DNA from: an uncultured Microbacterium sp.
Lineage (GTDB): Bacteria; Actinomycetota; Actinomycetes; Actinomycetales; Microbacteriaceae
Assembly (NCBI RefSeq): GCF_947489255.1
Contig: NZ_CANLCY010000002.1
Span: 248,001-312,000, forward strand
Direction of reading: 5' to 3'
DNA: 64,000 nucleotides
Below the pieces are notes generated by a model that searched no databases, was not told the DNA's origin, and saw only the letters and a program-made list of their open reading frames with translations. Position numbers and translations under genes: made by a program. Position 1 is the first letter of the stretch. Every line of letters starts with the position of its first letter. Positions 16,364-26,130 of this stretch are shown here, one piece after another.

Positions 16364-17236
16364 ATGGCTGAGAACTCCTGGTCGCTGGGCCGCGCGCTGC
16401 GCGGGTTGTTCGTCAAACCCACCATCGACGAGACGACCTGGGACGATCTCGAGACGGCGCTGTTGACGGCGGACTTCGGCCCCGACGTCACCGAACGCCT
16501 CATCGACGAACTGCGCGAGAAGGTCGAGCGGTACCGCACCACCGACCCGCGCGACCTGCAGCGCATGCTGCGCGAGACGCTCGAGGAGCATTTCGCGAAG
16601 TTCGACACGACCCTGCGCCTCACCGAGCGTCCCGCGGTCGTGCTGGTGGTCGGGGTCAACGGCGTCGGCAAGACCACGACGATCGGCAAGTTCGCCAAGT
16701 TCCTCCAGCGCTACGGCCGCACCGTGGTGGTGGGTGCCGCCGACACGTTCCGCGCTGCCGCGGTCGATCAGCTCGCGACGTGGGCCGAGCGCGGGGGAGC
16801 CACGATCGTGCGTCCCCAGCACGAGGGCCAGGACCCGGCATCCGTCGCCTTCCAGACCGTCGCCCACGCGAAGGAGACCGCCACCGAGATCGTGCTGATC
16901 GACACCGCCGGGCGTCTGCACACCAAGGGCGGCCTCATGGACGAGCTCGGCAAGATCAAGCGCGTCGTCGAGAAGCAGGCGCCGATCAGCGAGGTGCTGC
17001 TCGTGCTCGACGCCACGACGGGGCAGAACGGGCTTTTGCAGGCGCAGGCGTTCCTCGACAGCGCCGGGGTGACCGGACTGGTGCTCACCAAGCTCGACGG
17101 CTCCGCGAAGGGCGGGTTCGTCCTCGCGGTGCAGGAGCGCACCGGCATCCCGGTCAAGCTGCTCGGCCAGGGCGAGGGCATCGGCGACCTCACCGGTTTC
17201 ACCCCGCACGTCTTCGCCGCATCGTTGGTCGACTGA
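16364..17236 (+). CDS. ftsY: Signal recognition particle receptor FtsY
   Basis: 290-residue SRP GTPase receptor that docks ribosome-nascent chain complexes at the membrane. The N domain occupies about 1-85, the P-loop GVNGVGKT is 97-104, followed by DTAGR and TKLDG of the G domain and a C-terminal GEGIGDLTGF. The acidic A domain seen in some FtsY proteins is missing, so membrane contact must rely on the N-terminal helix. ATG at 16364 is 6 bases after TAAGCT, which overlaps the smc stop, so ftsY may have its own leaderless promoter besides read-through from smc. Its partner ffh is at 22.3 kb. Confidence 0.95.
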   Translation: MAENSWSLGRALRGLFVKPTIDETTWDDLETALLTADFGPDVTERLIDELREKVERYRTTDPRDLQRMLRETLEEHFAKFDTTLRLTERPAVVLVVGVNGVGKTTTIGKFAKFLQRYGRTVVVGAADTFRAAAVDQLATWAERGGATIVRPQHEGQDPASVAFQTVAHAKETATEIVLIDTAGRLHTKGGLMDELGKIKRVVEKQAPISEVLLVLDATTGQNGLLQAQAFLDSAGVTGLVLTKLDGSAKGGFVLAVQERTGIPVKLLGQGEGIGDLTGFTPHVFAASLVD

Positions 17237-17309
17237 GCCCCCATACCGCACGGGCGGCTCCGGGCGGGTCTTCTTCCCGAAGCCCGCGGGTGATGCTTAC
17301 ATGGGACGC

Positions 17310-17810
17310 ATGGCGATCGAGCACGACTTCTTCGGACTCCTCGAGTCGGGCCCCGACGGGTCGATCTTCTGGAGCGAGAACGTCGAGTTCGGCGACCAGA
17401 GTGTGACGGTCGACCTGACCGCGCCCGATCAGGACGACGTGTCCACCGAGGCCCTCGACGTCGCGGCGTCGCTCGTCTCGTCTCTCGAGGCCGTCGACCT
17501 CGCCGCCCGCAACGCCATGGTGAACGAGCTCGACTCGCGCACGAGCGAGGTGACCGAGTACATCCTGCAGCAGCAGGCGACCCTCGGCGAGGAGCTCGAC
17601 GACCTCTTGGTCGATCAGACCGGTGACACCCACATCGACGTCATCAAGGCCCTGCAGTTGATGAGCATGACGATCCTCGCCGACGAGCACGGCGGCGCCG
17701 ACCCGTTCGCCGTGCTCGAATACGCGCTCGACCCCGACGCGACCGACGACGTGCTGCTGGTCAACCTCGCCTCCGACGGGCGCGTGCAGTCGGTCACCAG
17801 CGCCGACTGA
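17310..17810 (+). CDS. DUF2004 domain-containing protein
   Basis: 166-residue acidic cytoplasmic protein matching the DUF2004 pattern from memory (opening MAIEHDFFG, then a negatively charged body). The function is unknown. ATG at 17310 is preferred to the in-frame ATG at 17301 because TTACAT/TACATG ends 6-7 bases before it, which is the spacing seen at other leaderless genes here, and because the family sequence begins there. The next gene begins 3 bases after the stop. Confidence 0.75.
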   Translation: MAIEHDFFGLLESGPDGSIFWSENVEFGDQSVTVDLTAPDQDDVSTEALDVAASLVSSLEAVDLAARNAMVNELDSRTSEVTEYILQQQATLGEELDDLLVDQTGDTHIDVIKALQLMSMTILADEHGGADPFAVLEYALDPDATDDVLLVNLASDGRVQSVTSAD

Positions 17811-17813
17811 TCC

Positions 17814-18242
17814 GTGCAGACCTTCCTGCCCTACCCGTCGTTCGTCGACTCCGCTCGCATTCTGGACGCGAAACGGCTCGGCAAGCAGCGCGTCGAGACG
17901 TTCCAGCTCCTCCGCGCTCTCACCGTGCCCGATCACGGGTGGCGGCATCACCCCGCGGCGAAGATGTGGGACGGGCATCTGCCGGCTCTCGTGTCGTACG
18001 GGCTCGTGATGACCGACGAATGGATCGCGCAGGGTCGCGCCGACACGGTGCGCGAGAAGATCCGGGCGTTCGCGCCCGAGGCCGACGGTCTCGCCCAGGA
18101 CGATCTCGAGCTCCCGCCGTGGATCGGCGACGAGGACTTCCACCTCGCGCACCGCTCCAATCTCATCCGCAAGGACCCGGAGTTCTACGTCCCGCGGTTC
18201 GGTGAGATCGCCGACGACCTGCCGTACGTGTGGCCGCTCTGA
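17814..18242 (+). CDS. MSMEG_6728 family protein, pyrimidine-dimer glycosylase-like
   Basis: 142-residue protein of the actinobacterial MSMEG_6728 group, which is related to the Pyr_excise (endonuclease V of T4 type) fold. The characteristic opening QTFLPYPSF, then SARILDAKRLGKQRVETFQLLRAL, and the PEFYVPRF-to-PYVWPL ending are present. A role in removing UV dimers is family-based inference and is not proven for this group. GTG at 17814 follows DUF2004 by 3 bases, suggesting translational coupling. The gene converges with a minus-strand gene after only 4 bases. Confidence 0.75.
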   Translation: MQTFLPYPSFVDSARILDAKRLGKQRVETFQLLRALTVPDHGWRHHPAAKMWDGHLPALVSYGLVMTDEWIAQGRADTVREKIRAFAPEADGLAQDDLELPPWIGDEDFHLAHRSNLIRKDPEFYVPRFGEIADDLPYVWPL

Positions 18243-18246
18243 CGCT

Positions 18247-18576
18247 TCACGACCCGTGGAATAGCGGGATCACCAGGTAGATCCCGTATACGACCGCGGC
18301 AGCGACGCCCGCGAAGCAGACCAGGCCGGCGAGCGTGGCGGGCAGTGGTCGCGGATGGACGCGATCCCCGACGACGGCGGTAGGACCCTCGGGATCCTCG
18401 CCGACCGGAACCTGCACGTCGGGGGCTCCCACCGCCAAGAATCGGATACCGAGGGCGTACAGCCCCACGATGACCAGGGTGGCGGCGAGTCCGACGAGGA
18501 AGACGAGCGCGATGGAGCCCCACTCGGTGTCGAGCCAGGAACCGCCGGCGGCGGCGCTGCGGACGAGGGGCATCAT
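18247..18576 (-). CDS. Small membrane protein coupled to the phosphate transporter gene
   Basis: 109-residue protein with two hydrophobic segments, about 22-52 and 80-104, separated by an acidic loop. Its family is not recognised. The start (ATG at 18576, or the second ATG at 18573) overlaps the stop of the phosphate transporter gene (18573-18575), so translation is coupled and an accessory role for the transporter is plausible. No catalytic motif is seen. Confidence 0.7.
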   Translation of the reverse strand: MMPLVRSAAAGGSWLDTEWGSIALVFLVGLAATLVIVGLYALGIRFLAVGAPDVQVPVGEDPEGPTAVVGDRVHPRPLPATLAGLVCFAGVAAAVVYGIYLVIPLFHGS

Positions 18577-19751
18577 GCGCGTTCTCCTTCGGGCTGCCGG
18601 GCTCCGGGGCGGCCGACGTGGTCGGCATCCAGGGAGTCGTCGTTGACGGTGTCGGCCGAGACGGGCTTGCGCCGCGCGAGGACGAACAGGCCGACGCACA
18701 CGGCGAGTCCGAGGACGAGGACGATCACCAGGCCGACGATCCCGCCGCTCGCGGCCCAGGCCGCGAGCCCGCCCACGAGGGCCGCGGCCGGGAGGGTGAC
18801 CACCCACCCGAACGCGATCCGCGTCACGACATTCCAGTGCACCGACGCGAGGCGCTTGCCCATCCCCGAGCCGATGACCGCGCCCGAGGTGACCTGGGTG
18901 GTCGAGAGGGGGAAGCCCAAGGTCGATGAGATGAGGATCGTCGATGCGGCGCTCGTCTCGGCGGCGAAACCCTGCGGCGGCTTCACGTCGGTGATGCGCT
19001 TTCCCACCGTCCGCATGATCCGCCACCCACCGAGGTAGGTGCCCAGGGCGATCGCGAGTCCGGCCGAGAGGATCACCCACAGCTGCGGGCCCGTGCCGGC
19101 CTCCTGGAAGCCCGCGACGATCAGGGTGAGGGTGATGACGCCCATCGTCTTCTGGGCGTCATTGGTCCCGTGCGCGAGCGAGACCAGCGACGCCGAGACC
19201 GTCTGCCCGTGGCGGAACGCCGTCGACGACCCCGCCACGGTGGCCATCTTCGTCACCCGGTAGACCACGTACGTCGCCGCCAGGGCGATGAGGCCGGCGA
19301 TGAAGGGTGACAGCAGCGCGGGCAGGACGATCTTCGACAGCACCCCGCCCCACTCCACGGCTTGGAAGCCCACCCCGATGATGGCGGCGCCGATGAGACC
19401 CCCGAACAACGCGTGGGTGGAGCTCGACGGCAGGCCGAGCCACCACGTGAGAAGGTTCCACACGACCGCCCCCATGAGCCCGGCGAAGATCATGGGCACG
19501 GTGATCGAGGGGAGGCCGCGGTCGTCCTGGGCGAGGATGCCCTCGGACACGGTCTTCGCGACGGCCGTCGACAGGAAGGCGCCGACGAGGTTCAGGATCG
19601 CGGAGATGAGGACCGCGACCTTCGGTTTCAGCGCGCCGGTCGCGACCGACGTCGCCATGGCGTTCGCGGTGTCGTGGAAGCCGTTGGTGAAGTCGAAGAA
19701 GATCGAGAGCGTGACGACGAGGAGGACAGGGACGAGAACGGTGAGATCCAC
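18573..19751 (-). CDS. pit: Inorganic phosphate transporter, PiT family
   Basis: 392-residue permease of the low-affinity PiT type. Two repeats with the family signature are visible: FFDFTNGFHDTANAMATSV near the N-terminus and AHGTNDAQKTMG in the second half, among about ten hydrophobic spans. GTG at 19751 is chosen because the hydrophobic first helix starts right after it and GGAG precedes it; the frame extends further upstream with non-family sequence. It is followed by an overlapping small membrane protein gene. No PhoU-like regulator lies next to it. Confidence 0.9.
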   Translation of the reverse strand: MDLTVLVPVLLVVTLSIFFDFTNGFHDTANAMATSVATGALKPKVAVLISAILNLVGAFLSTAVAKTVSEGILAQDDRGLPSITVPMIFAGLMGAVVWNLLTWWLGLPSSSTHALFGGLIGAAIIGVGFQAVEWGGVLSKIVLPALLSPFIAGLIALAATYVVYRVTKMATVAGSSTAFRHGQTVSASLVSLAHGTNDAQKTMGVITLTLIVAGFQEAGTGPQLWVILSAGLAIALGTYLGGWRIMRTVGKRITDVKPPQGFAAETSAASTILISSTLGFPLSTTQVTSGAVIGSGMGKRLASVHWNVVTRIAFGWVVTLPAAALVGGLAAWAASGGIVGLVIVLVLGLAVCVGLFVLARRKPVSADTVNDDSLDADHVGRPGARQPEGERA

Positions 19752-19879
19752 GCAGCTCCGTTCGCGAGGTGGTGCCGGATCGCGGGTCGGTTGGCCCGGC
19801 GACACGGTAGGCCTCCCGGGTGACGGAACGGTGCCCTTCCGCCGCGGGGGCGGAGGGGTCTATTCTGCGCCGTTCGCGA

Positions 19880-20914
19880 TCACACGGCCTGTGCGAAGCC
19901 GGCGTCGGCCGCCGCGATGTCCTTCGCCAGGTGTGCGAGGTGCGGCGGGATCTCGCGGCCCTTCGACACCATCGACTGCGCCCACAGGCGGCCCGCGCGG
20001 TACGACGAGCGCACGAGGGGACCGGCGAGCACGCCGAGGAAGCCGATGCGCTCGGCCTCTTCCTTGAACTCCACGAACTCCGCGGGCTTCACCCAGCGCT
20101 GCACGGGGAGGTGGCGCGGTGTGGGGCGGAGGTATTGGGTGATGGTGATGATGTCGGTGCCCGCCGCGTGTAGGTCTTCCAGCGCCTGCACGACCTCCTC
20201 GGGCTCCTCGCCCATGCCGAGGATGAGGTTCGACTTCGTGATGAGCCCCGCGTCGCGGGCGGCGCTGAGCACGCCGAGCGAGCGCTCGTAACGGAAAGCC
20301 GGGCGGATGCGCTTGAAGATGCGCGGCACGGTCTCGACGTTGTGCGCGAACACCTCGGGCCTCGACGAGAAGACCTCGTCGAGGTGCGCGGGGTTGCCCG
20401 AGAAGTCGGTGGCCAGGATCTCCACGCCCGTGCCGGGGTTCTCCGCGTGGATGCGACGCACCGTCTCGGCGTGCAGCCAGGCGCCCTCGTCGGGGAGGTC
20501 GTCGCGCGCGACACCGGTCACCGTGGCGTAGCGCAGCTGCATGCGCGTGACGCTCTCGGCCACACGCCGCGGTTCGTCGCGGTCGTAGTCGGCGGGCTTG
20601 CCGGTGTCGATCTGGCAGAAGTCGCAGCGGCGCGTGCACTGGGAGCCGCCGATGAGGAAGGTGGCCTCGCGATCCTCCCAGCACTCGAAGATGTTCGGGC
20701 ACCCGGCCTCCTGGCACACGGTGTGCAGCTCCTCGGTCTTCACCAGGTTCTGCAGCGCCGTGTACTCGGGCCCCATCCGGGCCTTCGTCTTGATCCACTC
20801 GGGCTTTCGCTCGATCGGCGTCTCGGCGTTGCGCACCTCGAGGCGCAGCAGCTTGCGCCCGTTGGGTGCGGTGGATGCCGGAGCCCCGGCGCTGCCGGTC
20901 CCGCAGGCGCTCAC
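19880..20914 (-). CDS. lipA: Lipoyl synthase
   Basis: 344-residue radical SAM enzyme inserting two sulfurs into the octanoyl group on lipoyl domains. The auxiliary cluster motif is [12 protein letters not shown] and the radical SAM CxxxCxxC motif is [11 protein letters not shown] at 20914 overlaps the lipB stop by 4 bases (GTGA), so lipB and lipA are translated in sequence. Together they form the complete endogenous lipoate route for pyruvate and 2-oxoglutarate dehydrogenase and glycine cleavage. Confidence 0.96.
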   Translation of the reverse strand: MSACGTGSAGAPASTAPNGRKLLRLEVRNAETPIERKPEWIKTKARMGPEYTALQNLVKTEELHTVCQEAGCPNIFECWEDREATFLIGGSQCTRRCDFCQIDTGKPADYDRDEPRRVAESVTRMQLRYATVTGVARDDLPDEGAWLHAETVRRIHAENPGTGVEILATDFSGNPAHLDEVFSSRPEVFAHNVETVPRIFKRIRPAFRYERSLGVLSAARDAGLITKSNLILGMGEEPEEVVQALEDLHAAGTDIITITQYLRPTPRHLPVQRWVKPAEFVEFKEEAERIGFLGVLAGPLVRSSYRAGRLWAQSMVSKGREIPPHLAHLAKDIAAADAGFAQAV

Positions 20915-21549
20915 GCGGCGACCGCCGCGTACTCGGCGCGGAAGACGCGCTGGATCGCGGGCAGGAGGTCGGCGGGGGAGACGTCGGCCCCGAGCACCTC
21001 GCTGACGGTGGTGACCCCGGCATCCGAGATGCCGCACGGCACGATGTGCCGGAACCCCGCGAGGGTGTTGTCGCAGTTGACGGCGAAGCCGTGCATCGTC
21101 ACTCCTTTTTCGACGCGGACACCGATCGCCGCGATCTTGTCGACGCCGAGGGGGCGTCGGACCCAGACGCCACTGCGTCCCTCCACGCGGAAGCCGTCGA
21201 CACCGTGCTCGGAGAGCGCGTCGATGAGCAGGGCCTCGAGGCGACGGACGTGAGCGACGACGTCGATCGGCTCGGGCAGGCGCACGATCGGATAGCCGAC
21301 GAGCTGCCCCGGCCCGTGCCAGGTGATCTTGCCCCCGCGGTCGACGTCGATCACGGGGGTGCCGTCGTCGGGGCGCTCGTGCGCCTCGGTGCGCTTGCCC
21401 GCGGTGTACACGGCCTCGTGCTCGAGCAGGAGCAGGGTGTCGGCGCGCGTGCCGGCCACGACGTCCGCGTGGATGCGACGCTGGTGGGCCCAGCCGTCGA
21501 GGTACGGGACGTAGTGCGGCGCGAGGCCGGCGTCGTGGATGTCGATCAT
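20911..21549 (-). CDS. lipB: Lipoyl(octanoyl) transferase
   Basis: 212-residue transferase moving octanoyl from acyl carrier protein to lipoyl domains. The motifs are [28 protein letters not shown] and the catalytic cysteine/lysine region [21 protein letters not shown] at 21549 follows a strong GGAGGGG site. A TetR-type gene diverges 63 bases away and a palindrome at 21562-21580 lies between them, directly upstream of this start. Confidence 0.95.
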   Translation of the reverse strand: MIDIHDAGLAPHYVPYLDGWAHQRRIHADVVAGTRADTLLLLEHEAVYTAGKRTEAHERPDDGTPVIDVDRGGKITWHGPGQLVGYPIVRLPEPIDVVAHVRRLEALLIDALSEHGVDGFRVEGRSGVWVRRPLGVDKIAAIGVRVEKGVTMHGFAVNCDNTLAGFRHIVPCGISDAGVTTVSEVLGADVSPADLLPAIQRVFRAEYAAVAA

Positions 21550-21561
21550 CGACCCCTCCGA

Positions 21562-21580
21562 TGTTGGATTGGGTCCAACA
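21562..21580. promoter_or_regulatory. Candidate TetR operator between lipB and the regulator gene
   Basis: A perfect palindrome TGTTGGA-TTGGG-TCCAACA (7-bp arms, 5-base centre). It is 13 bases upstream of lipB and 32 bases upstream of the TetR gene. On the minus strand a TATTGT lies at 21578-21583 and could be the lipB -10 box, so binding here would cover it. The length and symmetry fit TetR dimer sites; which protein binds is inferred from adjacency. Confidence 0.65.
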
Positions 21581-21612
21581 ATACATCTCGGCCAGCGCCG
21601 TAGGGTGGAGCG

Positions 21613-22158
21613 ATGACCTCCGAGCCCCGCAGCGGCCGACCGCGCGCCTCCTCGCGCGAGGTTCTGTCGGAGGCCGCGTGCGAGCTCTTCCTCGAGCAGG
21701 GCTACGACGCCACGTCGGTCTCCGACATCACCCGCCGCGCCGGCGTGAGCCGCTCGAGCTTCTTCAACTACTTCTCCGCCAAGAGCGACGTGCTGTGGTC
21801 GGGATTCGACGCGCGCGTCGATGCGGCGGTGGCCGACCTCCGCGACGGCGGCACGCCCTCGCGGGTGCTCGCCGCGATCGGCGACGGGCTCGCCCCCGAC
21901 GCCCTCGCGTTGGCCATCGTGAACGCGGATGCCATGGGGATCGCCGTCGAACTCGACCGCGACCGCGCGATCCGGCAGTTCCGGCTGCAGCGCGAGACGG
22001 CCGCTCGGCTGGTCCGCGACGGCGCCGCGCCGCTGATCGCGCAGGTGCGCGCGGGCGCTTTGTCGGCGGCCGTGCTCGCCGCGGTCTGGGCCTGGGCGGA
22101 TCACACCGCCGGGCGCTCGCTCACCGAGACGCTGTCGGAGGCCCTGGCCGCGGCGTGA
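21613..22158 (+). CDS. TetR/AcrR family transcriptional regulator
   Basis: 181-residue repressor-type protein. The N-terminal helix-turn-helix is clear: [23 protein letters not shown] then [24 protein letters not shown] (about 15-62). The C-terminal ligand domain is alanine-rich and gives no ligand clue. ATG at 21613 is 6 bases after TAGGGT, predicting a leaderless mRNA, although GGAG also precedes it. The palindrome in the shared upstream region suggests autoregulation and control of lipBA; other targets are possible. Confidence 0.88.
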   Translation: MTSEPRSGRPRASSREVLSEAACELFLEQGYDATSVSDITRRAGVSRSSFFNYFSAKSDVLWSGFDARVDAAVADLRDGGTPSRVLAAIGDGLAPDALALAIVNADAMGIAVELDRDRAIRQFRLQRETAARLVRDGAAPLIAQVRAGALSAAVLAAVWAWADHTAGRSLTETLSEALAAA

Positions 22159-22287
22159 GGGCTCGGCATCCGTCAGCCCTTCGCGCGCCGCCGCGTCGTC
22201 GGCGGTGAGGCTCTGCTGATCCGCGAGATGGCGCGACGGCCGGTTGCGGCGGCGGTGTCGGCCGTCCCCGCGTAAACTCGACTCATC

Positions 22288-23832
22288 ATGGCGACTTTCG
22301 GCACCCTCTCCGACCGGCTCACAGAGACCTTCCGCAATCTCCGGAAGAAGGGCCAGCTCACGCCCGCCGACGTCGACGGGACGGTGCGCGAGATCCGCCG
22401 CGCCCTGCTCGACGCCGACGTCGCGCTCCCCGTGGTCAAGGAGTTCACCGCCGCCGTGCGCGAGCGCGCCCTCGGCGACGAGGTCAACCGCGCGCTGAAC
22501 CCCGCACAGCAGGTCGTGCAGATCGTCAACGACGAGCTCATCGGCATCCTGGGCGGTCAGCAGCGTCGTCTGCAGTTCGCCAAGAACCCGCCGACCGTCA
22601 TCATGCTCGCGGGCCTGCAGGGCTCGGGCAAGACGACCTTCGCCGGCAAGCTCGCCAAGATGCTCGAGAAAGACGGGCACACGCCCCTCCTCGTCGCGTG
22701 CGACCTCCAGCGTCCCAACGCCGTCAACCAGCTCCAGGTCGTGGCCGAGCGCGCCGGTGCCACGATCTACGCGCCCGAGCCGGGCAACGGCGTCGGCGAC
22801 CCGGTCAAGGTCGCGCGCGACGGCGTCGCCTACGCCACGCGCCAGCAGCACGACATCGTCATCATCGACACGGCCGGTCGCCTCGGCGTCGACACCGAGC
22901 TGATGAAGCAGGCCGCCGACATCCGCACGGCCACGCAGCCCGACGAGGTGCTCTTCGTCATCGACGCGATGATCGGTCAGGATGCCGTCAACACGGCCAA
23001 GGCGTTCCAGGACGGCGTCGACTTCACCGGCGTCGTGCTGTCCAAGCTCGACGGCGACGCCCGCGGTGGCGCCGCCCTGTCGGTCGCCTCGGTGACCGGG
23101 CGCCCGATCATCTTCGCGTCGACCGGTGAGGGCCTCGACGACGTCGAGCCCTTCCACCCCGACCGCATGGCATCCCGCATCCTCGACCTCGGTGACATCC
23201 TCACCCTCATCGAGCAGGCGCAGCAGGCCTTCGACGAGGCCGAGGCGATGAAGGTCGCCGAGAAGCTCGCGACCGAGACCTTCACGCTCGAGGACTTCCT
23301 CGAGCAGATGCAGCAGATGAAGAAGATGGGCTCCATGAAGAAGATGCTCGGGATGCTCCCGGGCATGGGCAACATGAAGCAACAGCTCGAGGACTTCGAC
23401 GAGCGCGAGATCGACCGCACCGAGGCGATCATCCGGTCGATGACGCTCGCGGAGCGTCGCAACCCCAAGATCCTCAACGGCTCGCGTCGCCTGCGCATCG
23501 CCCGCGGCTCGGGCATGACCGTCACCGACGTCAATCAGCTCGTCCAGCGCTTCGACCAGGCCGCGAAGATGATGAAGACGGTGGCGCGCGGCGGCGTGCC
23601 CAACATCCCCGGCATGGGTCCGGTCGGCGGCAAGCCCGGCGCGTCGTCGAAGCGCGGCAAGCAGCAGAAGGCGAAGGGCTCGCGCTCGGGGAACCCGGCC
23701 AAGCGCGCTGCCGAGAACGCCGGGATCGCGGCCTCCACCGCGCCCACCGGCTCGGGCTTCGGCCTCGGTGGGCAGAACGCCCCGAGCGAGGCCGACCTCG
23801 CCGAGCTGCAGAAGATGCTCGGCCGGGGCTGA
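22288..23832 (+). CDS. ffh: Signal recognition particle protein Ffh
   Basis: 514-residue SRP54 GTPase that binds signal sequences and 4.5S RNA. The N domain is followed by P-loop GLQGSGKT at 109-116, DTAGR and SKLDGD, then a Met-rich M domain ([16 protein letters not shown] and LPGMGNMKQ, about 333-362). The C-terminal extension is rich in Gly, Lys and Ala. ATG at 22288 lies 9 bases after TAAACT. The gene is followed by short imperfect repeats, then a convergent lipoprotein gene. Its receptor FtsY is encoded 5 kb upstream. Confidence 0.96.
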   Translation: MATFGTLSDRLTETFRNLRKKGQLTPADVDGTVREIRRALLDADVALPVVKEFTAAVRERALGDEVNRALNPAQQVVQIVNDELIGILGGQQRRLQFAKNPPTVIMLAGLQGSGKTTFAGKLAKMLEKDGHTPLLVACDLQRPNAVNQLQVVAERAGATIYAPEPGNGVGDPVKVARDGVAYATRQQHDIVIIDTAGRLGVDTELMKQAADIRTATQPDEVLFVIDAMIGQDAVNTAKAFQDGVDFTGVVLSKLDGDARGGAALSVASVTGRPIIFASTGEGLDDVEPFHPDRMASRILDLGDILTLIEQAQQAFDEAEAMKVAEKLATETFTLEDFLEQMQQMKKMGSMKKMLGMLPGMGNMKQQLEDFDEREIDRTEAIIRSMTLAERRNPKILNGSRRLRIARGSGMTVTDVNQLVQRFDQAAKMMKTVARGGVPNIPGMGPVGGKPGASSKRGKQQKAKGSRSGNPAKRAAENAGIAASTAPTGSGFGLGGQNAPSEADLAELQKMLGRG

Positions 23833-23843
23833 CCCCTCCCGAC

Positions 23844-23948
23844 GAGCGCCTTCAGGGCGCGCGCCCAGGGGCAAACGCCTGAGGGGCCGCTCGCCTTCAG
23901 GGTCAGCGTCTGCGGGGCGCGCGCCTTGAGGGTGAACGCCCTCAGGGG
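23844..23948. repeat. Imperfect tandem repeat after ffh
   Basis: Between ffh and the convergent lipoprotein gene, about 105 bases contain at least three related units built around CCTTCAGGG or CCTTGAGGG, GCGCGCGCC and CCTCAGGGG or CCTGAGGGG, spaced roughly 30-40 bases. Several units can fold, for example GCGCC-TTCAG-GGCGC. The last unit overlaps the stop codon of the minus-strand gene. It may be a genome-wide intergenic repeat, a terminator cluster, or both. Confidence 0.6.
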
Positions 23949-24685
23949 AGGATGCCGGCGTCCTGGAGCGCCGACATCACCGTCTGCTCGATCGCCCGCT
24001 GTCCTCGGGGCGTGGGGTGGACGTCGTCCTCCTGCATCCACTCGGGGTGGCCGCGGAGCGGCTGGCCGAGATCGAGGTAGGTCCCGCCCACCGCGTCGAC
24101 GGCGTCGCGCAACGCCTCGGAGGTGACGGCCGTGTCGTCGGGGACGTCGTCCTCGTCGTTCCAGATGGTGCTGAGTCCGACGATGCGCGCGTCGGGGGCG
24201 GCGTCGTGCAGCTCGGTCACCGTGTCCTGGGTGTCGACGCGGATCTCGTCGGGGTCCTCCCAGAAGTCGTTGCTCGAGGACTCGACGATCAAAAGCTGCG
24301 GCTGCAGCGCGGCGACCGCCGGCACGAAGCCCGCGTACGTGGTTCCGCAGTCGCCCTGCACGACGAAGCCCATTCCGGCGCACGCGAGGTTGGTCATCGT
24401 CACCTCGCCGCGCGCGGCCAGCATGACCGGCCACGCCTCGTCGGGATCGAGGCCGAAGCCCGACATGAGCGAGTCGCCCAGGGCGACGGTGCGCAAAGGT
24501 GCGGGCGTGATCGCGGGAGCGGGGGCAGCGGATGCCGTCGCCGTCGGCGCGGGCAGCCGCGGGGCCGCGAACGAGGGCGCCGGGGCCGCGTCGACCGGCT
24601 CTGCCGCGCACCCGGCGAGCAGTGTCGTCGCCCCGGCGCACAGGGCCATCAGCGAGATCGCCCATGCGCGGCGTGCGGAATCCAT
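23942..24685 (-). CDS. SGNH/GDSL hydrolase family lipoprotein
   Basis: 247-residue secreted hydrolase anchored as a lipoprotein. The signal peptide ends in LAGC (Cys26), followed by an Ala/Pro/Thr-rich linker to about residue 62. The catalytic serine is Ser72 in GDSLMSG, and the Asp221/His223 dyad is in DDVHPT. The substrate (ester, lipid or glycan O-acyl group) is unknown. ATG at 24685 is 6 bases after TAGGAT, predicting a leaderless message. The upstream ligase gene ends 49 bases before. Confidence 0.85.
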   Translation of the reverse strand: MDSARRAWAISLMALCAGATTLLAGCAAEPVDAAPAPSFAAPRLPAPTATASAAPAPAITPAPLRTVALGDSLMSGFGLDPDEAWPVMLAARGEVTMTNLACAGMGFVVQGDCGTTYAGFVPAVAALQPQLLIVESSSNDFWEDPDEIRVDTQDTVTELHDAAPDARIVGLSTIWNDEDDVPDDTAVTSEALRDAVDAVGGTYLDLGQPLRGHPEWMQEDDVHPTPRGQRAIEQTVMSALQDAGILP

Positions 24686-24734
24686 GACGCGATCCTAGGA
24701 TCGGCCACCTATGAACGCGCGCGGAGGTCGCCCT

Positions 24735-25898
24735 CTAGACGCGAAGCGCGGCGAGATGTTCGCGCAGCGTCGGACCGCCCCGGAACTCGCGGATCAGATG
24801 CTGCACGACCTCGCGGAGGTCGCCGTCGGCGGCGTCGGCCACCGCGACCTGGCGCGCGGAGCTGCCGCCTGTCGCGAGGATCGTCTCGAGGCTGGCGAAC
24901 TCGCGCGCGCACTTGAGCTCCACCGCGACCTCGGCGAGCTCCTCCATGGTCTCGCGCAGGTGCTCCACCACGGGGCGCTGTGTGCCCTCGCGGTCGACGA
25001 TCACCCGGGCGTCGAGGCCGTATCGGGCGGCTCGCCACTTGTTCTCACGGGCGTACCAGGGCGGGATGCCGGGCAGCTCGCGCCCCTCGTCGAGCAAGCG
25101 CGAGAAGTGCTCGACGAGCGTCTGCGCGAGTGCCGCCACGGCGGCGAGCTCGGGCAGGGTCGACATCCCGTCGCACGCGCGGATCTCGACCGTGCCCCAT
25201 TTGGGCGCCGGACGGATGTCCCAGCGCACCTCGCTGGCATCCGCCATGACTCCCGTGCGCACCATGTCGTCGAGGTAGCCCTCGAAGTCGTCCCAGGTCC
25301 CGAGCTGCCAGGGGAGTCCCGCGGTGGGCAGCTGCTGGAACACCAGGGCGCGGTTGGAGGCGTAGCCCGTGCGTTCACCGGCCCAGAACGGGCTCGAGGC
25401 CGACAGCGCCTGGAGGTGGGGGAGGAAGACGGTGAGGGCGTTGACGATGGGGATGACCTTGTCGACGTCGTCGACGCCGATGTGCACGTGGATGCCCCAG
25501 ATCATCATGTTGCGGCCCCACCACTGGGTGCGCTCGATGAGGGTGTGGTACCGCGTCTTGTCGGTGACCTGCTGATCGAACCACTGCGCGAAGGGGTGGC
25601 TGCCGGCGCACAGCAGCTCGACCCCGCGGGGCTCGGTCTCCTCCCGAAGCGCGCAAATAGCGTCGCCGATGTCATCGACGGCCTCGGCGACGGTGTGACC
25701 GACGCCGCTGGTGACCTCGACGGTGTTGGTGAGCAGCTCGCCGGTGACCGTGAAACGCTCGAGCGCCGACTTCTCCTCGAGCTCCTCGAGCACCTCGGGC
25801 GCGCGGGGGACCAGATCGCCCGTCTCGCGGTCGGCGAGCATGAGCTCCCACTCCAGACCCACGGACGAGCGGGTCGATTCAGCGAACGGGAGCCTCAT
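24735..25898 (-). CDS. Carboxylate-amine ligase, glutamate--cysteine ligase 2 (YbdK) type
   Basis: 387-residue ATP-dependent ligase of the GCS2/YbdK family. The opening STRSSVGLEWELMLAD contains the metal-binding glutamates of the fold, and WGIHVHIGVDD plus WGTVEIRACDG are conserved blocks. Members have weak glutamate-cysteine ligase activity, but in actinobacteria the true product is usually uncertain. ATG at 25898 is chosen because family sequence starts there and CAGACT ends 6 bases upstream. A much longer frame upstream has no family similarity. Confidence 0.85.
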   Translation of the reverse strand: MRLPFAESTRSSVGLEWELMLADRETGDLVPRAPEVLEELEEKSALERFTVTGELLTNTVEVTSGVGHTVAEAVDDIGDAICALREETEPRGVELLCAGSHPFAQWFDQQVTDKTRYHTLIERTQWWGRNMMIWGIHVHIGVDDVDKVIPIVNALTVFLPHLQALSASSPFWAGERTGYASNRALVFQQLPTAGLPWQLGTWDDFEGYLDDMVRTGVMADASEVRWDIRPAPKWGTVEIRACDGMSTLPELAAVAALAQTLVEHFSRLLDEGRELPGIPPWYARENKWRAARYGLDARVIVDREGTQRPVVEHLRETMEELAEVAVELKCAREFASLETILATGGSSARQVAVADAADGDLREVVQHLIREFRGGPTLREHLAALRV

Positions 25899-26002
25899 GC
25901 GGTCAGTCTGACACGCAGCCCCGGCGCACCGTCTCTGCGCTACGCTCCGCGACGCCGCGTGTCGTTCTCCGCCATCTGTCACGTCGGGGTCGGGGGATCT
26001 GG

Positions 26003-26039
26003 CAGAATAGAGGGCTGGACCCGTTACTCGACCCTCTAT
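26003..26039 (+). promoter_or_regulatory. rpsP promoter with inverted repeat at the RNA start
   Basis: CAGAAT at 26003-26008, in the context TGGCAGAAT, is the likely -10 box and would start RNA near 26014, leaving a leader of about 116 bases before rpsP. An 8-bp inverted repeat, ATAGAGGG (26007-26014) and CCCTCTAT (26032-26039), brackets the predicted start. It could be an operator or part of a leader fold; the function is inferred. Confidence 0.45.
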
Positions 26040-26130
26040 CCAGTTTCGGTCCACCCTTTTGAGCTTCCGCCGGGTGTGCACCCCACGCTCCAGGCGTCCG
26101 GTTCGTTCGTTTTCATCATCAGGAGTCATC

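Noticed and set aside
23844..23948. CRISPR-like array
   Set aside because: Units are imperfect, of unequal length, with no constant repeat or unique spacers, and no cas gene is near.
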